Shown here piece after piece: positions 30,902 to 33,914 of a stretch of 33,914 bases of DNA. The stretch is from a virus. How positions within the stretch are numbered: position 1 is the stretch's first letter; the number at the start of each line of letters is the position of its first letter. The stretch is taken from positions 1 to 33,914 of the IMG/VR virus record IMGVR_UViG_3300009068_000100, one strand, 5' to 3'. The translations under genes and the position numbers were made by a program. Under the pieces are notes generated by a model, which was given only the letters and a program-made list of their open reading frames with translations, searched no databases and was not told the DNA's origin.

Positions 30902-31566
30902 CAAAGAAGGACGTTTGGAATGTCCCTCCTGTCATACCCCCTAAGGTAGCAACGCGGACCGCGGCCGTTGTTCCGAAGCTGCGTGCTGCAAAGACGCTGA
31001 CGGCCAAAGAGTGGAAGTTTGTTCAGGAGTACGTGAGCGGCGATGGCCGGGTAACGCTTAAGGATGCCGTGAAGGCCGCGGGGTTTGAGACTACGAATCC
31101 TAGTGTTAAAGCGTGGCAGCTAACGAACCCGAAGCTGAACCCACATGTGGTGGCCGCGATCCAAGCTTATCGGGCGGAGTTGGCATCGAAGTACAACACC
31201 ACTTATGACCGGCATATGCGGGATTTGCAGATCATTCGCGATAAGGCCATCGAGGCTGGGGCGTTTGCTGCCGCGGTCAACGCTGAGTATCGGCGGGGGC
31301 AGGCCCTCGGAACTATTTACGTTGAGCGCAAAGAGATCCGGCACGGGACGATTGACTCGATGAGTAAGGAAGAGGTTGAGCGCAAGTTGGACGAGCTTAA
31401 ACGCCTGTATGGCCCTGCCCCCACTGCGATCATCGATGCGACCACTGGCGAGGTTACTGACACGCTTGCCAGAGAGATGGACCCGGCTTTTGATCCCGGG
31501 GTCGAAGAACCCCCTGAAGACATCATGGAGATGATCGATGCCAGCACCGAAGAAACGGAAAACTGA
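30898..31566 (+). CDS. terS: Terminase small subunit
   Basis: A 222-residue protein. Residues 34-93 match the N-terminal DNA-recognition region of Terminase_2-type small subunits: LTAKEWKFVQEYVSGDGRVT, LKDAVKAAGF, NPKLNPHVVAAIQAYRAEL. A helical oligomerisation region follows (RHMRDLQIIRDKAIEAGAFA) and an acidic C-terminus (EEPPEDIMEMIDASTEETEN) that would contact the large subunit. It selects viral DNA for packaging. ATG 30898 is preferred to 30886: GGAGG is five nt ahead and it overlaps the upstream stop (ATGA). No large subunit gene follows in this window. Confidence 0.78.
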   Translation: MTKKDVWNVPPVIPPKVATRTAAVVPKLRAAKTLTAKEWKFVQEYVSGDGRVTLKDAVKAAGFETTNPSVKAWQLTNPKLNPHVVAAIQAYRAELASKYNTTYDRHMRDLQIIRDKAIEAGAFAAAVNAEYRRGQALGTIYVERKEIRHGTIDSMSKEEVERKLDELKRLYGPAPTAIIDATTGEVTDTLAREMDPAFDPGVEEPPEDIMEMIDASTEETEN

Positions 31567-31966
31567 AGCAGAGTTCTCAGCAGTGGTCAGGAAGGCCCTT
31601 CCCGGGGCCTCAGTGACGCCGTTAGAGTCTCGGGTTACCCTAGGGTTACCCGACCTGCTTGTCGCGCTCCCGGGGCGTTTTGCGATGGTTGAGTTGAAGG
31701 TGACTTATACCAAGAGCGTGTTCATGCGCCCCCATCAAGTTGCCTTCATAGTCAAGCACTGGAATCTTGGTTGCCCGGTCTATTTGTTGGTGAGATATCG
31801 CGAGGATGATATTTGGGAAAAGGGGGACACGCGGGCCATTCTGTTTGAGGGGTGTCGCATTCCTGAACTGTTGACTAAGCACGCTGATCGAGTGCCGTCT
31901 ATTGGGGACTGGCCAATCGATAAAGTAGACTGGCAAAAGATGGTTGACCTGATGGATCGAAGGTAG
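31538..31966 (+). CDS. VRR-NUC-like / PD-(D/E)XK small nuclease
   Basis: A 142-residue protein. The core GLPDLLVALPGRFAMVELKV gives D39 and the E52-x-K54 pair, the classic PD...ExK site of VRR-NUC and resolvase-like nucleases; RPHQVAFIVKHWNLGCPVYL follows as the conserved helix and strand. A structure-selective or Holliday-junction nuclease is likely, perhaps resolving DNA before packaging. The ATG overlaps the terminase gene by 29 nt, with GGAG seven nt ahead, so both are made from one message. Confidence 0.8.
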   Translation: MPAPKKRKTEAEFSAVVRKALPGASVTPLESRVTLGLPDLLVALPGRFAMVELKVTYTKSVFMRPHQVAFIVKHWNLGCPVYLLVRYREDDIWEKGDTRAILFEGCRIPELLTKHADRVPSIGDWPIDKVDWQKMVDLMDRR

Positions 31967-32028
31967 GGAAAGTACCTAGTTGATGGGCACCCCAGGTAGT
32001 GTTATAGTGTCCTCACTGCATGTTGCAG
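31964..32028 (+). promoter_or_regulatory. Promoter P1 of the repeated family, with 5' hairpin
   Basis: Upstream box TAGGGAAAGTACCTAG (31964-31979), -35 TTGATG (31980-31985), 17-nt spacer ending AGTGT, -10 TATAGT (32003-32008, extended by TG). Six nt later ACTGCATGTTGCAG starts, in which CTGCA (32016-32020) pairs with TGCAG (32024-32028), placing a hairpin at the predicted transcript start. It leads to the gene at 32048. Confidence 0.85.
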
Positions 32029-32047
32029 CCAACCAAGAGAGGAAACG

Positions 32048-32284
32048 ATGATCAAGTGTGTATTCAAAGAAGACACGGCTAAGTGGGAAGCTTCTTACTA
32101 TGAGTCTGATGGTAGGCAGCTAGGACCGTCTTGCGATGGCGAAACCCAGCATGACGCGATCTGGAACCTTGGACATAGGATGGGATCATATCCCCATAAG
32201 TATGCAAGGGATCTGGGCGAATACTTTGATTCCAATCATCTGTTGAAACAGATGCATGAAGACAGTGGATTGAGGACTGTTTAA
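32048..32284 (+). CDS. Unknown small protein under promoter P1, 78 aa
   Basis: GAGAGG lies six nt ahead of ATG 32048. The sequence begins MIKCVFKEDTAKWEASYYES and continues HRMGSYPHKYARDLGEYFDS. A mixed alpha/beta, slightly acidic protein. Not recognised. It is a single-gene unit: P1 ahead, and an 11-bp inverted repeat plus P2 just behind. Confidence 0.72.
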   Translation: MIKCVFKEDTAKWEASYYESDGRQLGPSCDGETQHDAIWNLGHRMGSYPHKYARDLGEYFDSNHLLKQMHEDSGLRTV

Positions 32285-32289
32285 CTAAT

Positions 32290-32316
32290 GTCAACTAGGG
32301 AAAACCCCTAGTTGAC
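32290..32316 (+). repeat. Perfect 11-bp inverted repeat overlapping the -35 of P2
   Basis: GTCAACTAGGG (32290-32300) and CCCTAGTTGAC (32306-32316) are perfect reverse complements around AAAAC. The right arm contains the -35 hexamer of P2. No T-run follows, so an operator is more likely than an intrinsic terminator, though either could also limit read-through from the upstream gene. Confidence 0.85.
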
Positions 32317-32361
32317 TCCCCCTTGTGGCAGTGTTATAGTGTCTTCACTGCATGGTGCAGT
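32296..32361 (+). promoter_or_regulatory. Promoter P2 of the repeated family, with 5' hairpin
   Basis: Upstream box TAGGGAAAACCCCTAG (32296-32311), -35 TTGACT (32312-32317), 17-nt spacer ending AGTGT, -10 TATAGT (32335-32340, TG-extended). Six nt on, ACTGCA (32347-32352) pairs with TGCAGT (32356-32361) around TGG. It leads to the gene at 32381 behind GAGG. Confidence 0.87.
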
Positions 32362-32380
32362 CAATAAAGAGAGGATAGAG

Positions 32381-32782
32381 ATGGATATGAGCAGAAAACC
32401 CCAGTGGTACAAACTGACCCGGAATGTTGAGAACACTAGCCGGGACCGTCGATACACTGATAGCTGGTTATCTTGGCCCTTTTTGCCAAAGGGCATGATG
32501 ATTGAGGTGTGGCCCTCATACAAGGATTCGCCGGACGACAATGATCCTCGGATCATCTACATTGGTCGGCATTGCGTGTTTTCTGATGGCCTTCAGGATG
32601 CGCTGATTGATGCCGCGGTGCCCATCACTGGTGAAACCTTTGAGGAGTTGTGTAAGCTTCACGGGTTTGGAAGCAGCACGTCACGGGATGCCGCGGTAGA
32701 GGTTCTCGAGCACGCTATGTGTAAGGGGTGGTTGACCAAGGAGCAGGTCATTGAGGGCCTACAAGCGTGGGAGAAAATCTGA
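32381..32782 (+). CDS. Unknown protein under promoter P2, 133 aa
   Basis: ATG 32381 (MDMSRKPQWYKLTRNVENTS) behind AGAGAGGATAGAG; the frame is open upstream, but that part is the promoter. Aromatic and acidic first half (SWLSWPFLPKGMMIEVWPSY), helical end (DAAVEVLEHAMCKGWLTKEQ). No domain recognised. Coupled to the following gene by TGATG overlap. Confidence 0.72.
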   Translation: MDMSRKPQWYKLTRNVENTSRDRRYTDSWLSWPFLPKGMMIEVWPSYKDSPDDNDPRIIYIGRHCVFSDGLQDALIDAAVPITGETFEELCKLHGFGSSTSRDAAVEVLEHAMCKGWLTKEQVIEGLQAWEKI

Positions 32783-32994
32783 TGATCTTACGACCTACTT
32801 ACGACGAGGAATTCGAGCAGCCCTACAGTATCGAGGCCGCGATTAAACAGTGGGCCTTCGATGTTGGCCGTGATCGCCGGGAGGTTGAATGGCTGTTGTC
32901 GCCTTATGACACGTGGGAGAGGAATCCCTTCTACAAAGGGGAGCCGCAGCCAAACCCGGAAGCGTATCAGGACCTATATTATGGGGACTACTAG
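32782..32994 (+). CDS. Small acidic unknown protein, 70 aa
   Basis: ATG 32782 overlaps the upstream stop (TGATG) with GGAG eight nt ahead. The sequence MILRPTYDEEFEQPYSIEAA continues with a helical and then Pro/Tyr-rich end (NPFYKGEPQPNPEAY). Acidic and aromatic; unknown function. Second gene of the P2 unit. Confidence 0.7.
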   Translation: MILRPTYDEEFEQPYSIEAAIKQWAFDVGRDRREVEWLLSPYDTWERNPFYKGEPQPNPEAYQDLYYGDY

Positions 32995-33007
32995 GGGTAA
33001 ACCCTAT

Positions 33008-33074
33008 AAGGGAAACTACCTAGTTGCACAGGCGGTCAAGTAGTGTTATAGTATTATCACTGCGAGTTGCAGTG
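33008..33074 (+). promoter_or_regulatory. Promoter P3 of the repeated family, with 5' hairpin
   Basis: Upstream box AAGGGAAACTACCTAG (33008-33023), -35 TTGCAC (33024-33029), 17-nt spacer ending AGTGT, -10 TATAGT (33047-33052, TG-extended). CACTGC (33058-33063) pairs with GCAGTG (33069-33074). It leads to ATG 33094 behind GAGGAG. Confidence 0.85.
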
Positions 33075-33093
33075 AATTATAGAGGAGAATGTG

Positions 33094-33291
33094 ATGGTGG
33101 TTATGATTGTTCCGATCAAAAAAGCAGGCAAAACGTCCGGGTGGATTGTCTGCACAAAATTTGGAATGCGGTATCAGGGCGAAACCCAAGACAAACTGTA
33201 TTCCTCGGAATACTACGGAATACCGCAAGAAAAGCGGACATTCCGTACTTTAAAGGCCGCAAAGGCCTACGCTGGTGTGGGGAGGGACTGA
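33094..33291 (+). CDS. Small unknown protein under promoter P3, 65 aa
   Basis: GAGGAG lies six nt before ATG 33094 (MVVMIVPIKKAGKTSGWIVC); GTG 33091 is an alternative. A short basic beta-type protein ending FRTLKAAKAYAGVGRD. Not recognised. Its stop overlaps the next ATG (TGATG). Confidence 0.7.
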   Translation: MVVMIVPIKKAGKTSGWIVCTKFGMRYQGETQDKLYSSEYYGIPQEKRTFRTLKAAKAYAGVGRD

Positions 33292-33515
33292 TGCAATATC
33301 AACCTGCCTTCAATATCTGGGCCATGCCTTATTCTGTTTATAAGCATATTCAACCCGGGCAATGGGTATATGCCGGAACAAAGGAAAGTGTCGGGCGGTT
33401 TATGGGCGTCAAACCTAGCGGCACCGTCGTGGTGGCGTGGTTAAACAATGCTCGAAACCATGATAAACCTAGCGCCTATTTTAAAACCCTTCGCGATTAC
33501 GCCATCGGGAGATAA
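33291..33515 (+). CDS. Small unknown protein, 74 aa
   Basis: ATG 33291 overlaps the upstream stop and follows GGAGGG. The sequence MQYQPAFNIWAMPYSVYKHI continues with GQWVYAGTKESVGRFMGVKP and an Asn-rich turn. The same frame runs open back to 33024 through P3, but that part is promoter and not coding. Function unknown. Confidence 0.7.
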   Translation: MQYQPAFNIWAMPYSVYKHIQPGQWVYAGTKESVGRFMGVKPSGTVVVAWLNNARNHDKPSAYFKTLRDYAIGR

Positions 33516-33517
33516 CC

Positions 33518-33748
33518 ATGCGATTATTTGACGACATTACGCAACCTGTTGATTCTGTGCCTGATTTTGTTCGTGCCGATTTTGACTACCCCTGTGCCAC
33601 TGTTTACGCTGACAGTGGCGAGGGCGAGGTGCTCGAGTTCGATGTGGAGACTTATGGGTGCCAGCGGGATTTTGTGATCGCGGTACGCGACGCAGCCCGA
33701 AGAATGGCCGAAAAAATAGGTTGCGAATGGGGAGACAACCTGTTATAG
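33518..33748 (+). CDS. Small acidic unknown protein, 76 aa
   Basis: ATG 33518 is 2 nt after the previous stop, with GGGAG six nt ahead. The sequence MRLFDDITQPVDSVPDFVRA continues with SGEGEVLEFDVETYG and a helical C-terminus (IAVRDAARRMAEKIG). Acidic. Promoter P4 overlaps its last codons, and the stop TAG is part of the -10 box. Confidence 0.72.
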   Translation: MRLFDDITQPVDSVPDFVRADFDYPCATVYADSGEGEVLEFDVETYGCQRDFVIAVRDAARRMAEKIGCEWGDNLL

Positions 33749-33749
33749 T
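33721..33749 (+). promoter_or_regulatory. Promoter P4, divergent member of the family
   Basis: -35 TTGCGA (33721-33726), 17-nt spacer ending TGT, -10 TATAGT (33744-33749). AGGTTG (33719-33724) and CAACCT (33736-33741) form an inverted repeat over the -35 and spacer. TCAC and GTGA after the -10 are a weaker form of the P1-P3 hairpin. It lacks the upstream box. It leads to ATG 33785 behind GAGAGG. Confidence 0.75.
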
Positions 33750-33784
33750 GTTATCGTCACAACCTAGAGTGAAGAGAGGAAATT

Positions 33785-33914
33785 ATGCTAAAGACTGTAG
33801 CGGTATCAGGCAACGGGAAAACCGGACCAATCGCGGTAACGTACCGCAGCGGCGAGCATTCAATATTCGGCACGTGTCCGAAGTCCTGTGCATTGAATCC
33901 GAAGGGCGAGCATA
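33785..33914 (+). CDS. Conserved phage protein, 5' part only
   Basis: ATG 33785 behind GAGAGG; 43 codons are visible before the window ends: MLKTVAVSGNGKTGPIAVTY, then GTCPKSCALNPKGEH. The KTGPIAVTYRSG and CPKSCALNP blocks recur, as I remember, at the start of a phage protein family of unknown function. The paired cysteines could bind metal. The domain and length cannot be judged from this fragment. Confidence 0.72.
   Translation, partial: MLKTVAVSGNGKTGPIAVTYRSGEHSIFGTCPKSCALNPKGEH

Noticed and set aside
32290-32316. 11-bp dyad as an intrinsic terminator
   Set aside because: No T-run follows on either strand; it overlaps the -35 hexamer of P2, so an operator is a better reading.
33024-33293. 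N-terminal extension of the 33291-33515 gene
   Set aside because: The open frame runs through promoter P3 and through another gene (33094-33291) in a different frame; ATG 33291 has GGAGGG and a stop-start overlap.
1-33914. tRNA or rRNA genes
   Set aside because: No cloverleaf with a GTTCGA-type T-loop or rRNA core motif was found by eye in the gaps; a dedicated scan was not possible.

Overview
This window is a piece of a tailed double-stranded DNA bacteriophage genome, or a prophage-like contig of one. The evidence is a lysis cassette, a long run of large virion proteins, a complete phage replication module (primase, SF1 helicase, family A DNA polymerase, an SSB-like protein), a terminase small subunit and many tiny tightly packed genes. 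There are no bacterial housekeeping genes, and I saw no tRNA, CRISPR array or insertion sequence. Shine-Dalgarno sites of the AAGGAG type and sigma70-like promoters indicate a Gram-negative, probably proteobacterial host. The style of the virion proteins resembles uncultured freshwater phages; that is an impression, not a measurement. Large terminase, portal and major capsid genes are absent and must lie outside the window.

Layout. (1) 1-16646, plus strand: end of a peptidoglycan hydrolase, an HNH homing-type nuclease, a GTA-type holin, then tail or hub, tail fibre and large internal or ejection-type virion proteins, two of them full of repeats. The block ends in an intrinsic terminator placed inside the 3' end of the convergent gene. 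(2) 16648-18839, minus strand: a PD-(D/E)XK nuclease and an SNF2-type helicase. (3) 18863-25490, plus strand, from a strong promoter: a conserved unknown, a coiled-coil protein, an SSB-like protein, an AEP primase, a UvrD-like helicase and DNA polymerase A. (4) 25491-30235, minus strand: one strong promoter drives 18 small genes joined almost throughout by 4-17 nt overlaps. These include DUF3310, winged-helix, zinc-ribbon and SGNH-hydrolase proteins. (5) 30236-30679: a gene-free divergent control region with a 33-bp inverted repeat around a cluster of CGTAAT repeats, a candidate origin or master operator. (6) 30680-33914, plus strand: terminase small subunit, a second small nuclease, then short unknown genes served by a series of nearly identical promoters.

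The most interesting non-coding signals are: a promoter family (four copies, three strongly alike, with a conserved 16-nt upstream box, exact 17-nt spacers and a hairpin at the predicted transcript 5' end); the 33-bp inverted repeat with internal CGTAAT repeats; a dispersed tandem heptamer CGGACCG-CGGACCG concentrated at 25.9-30.6 kb; and RTX-like nonapeptide repeats inside a structural protein. All functional calls come from reading motifs; no database search was run.
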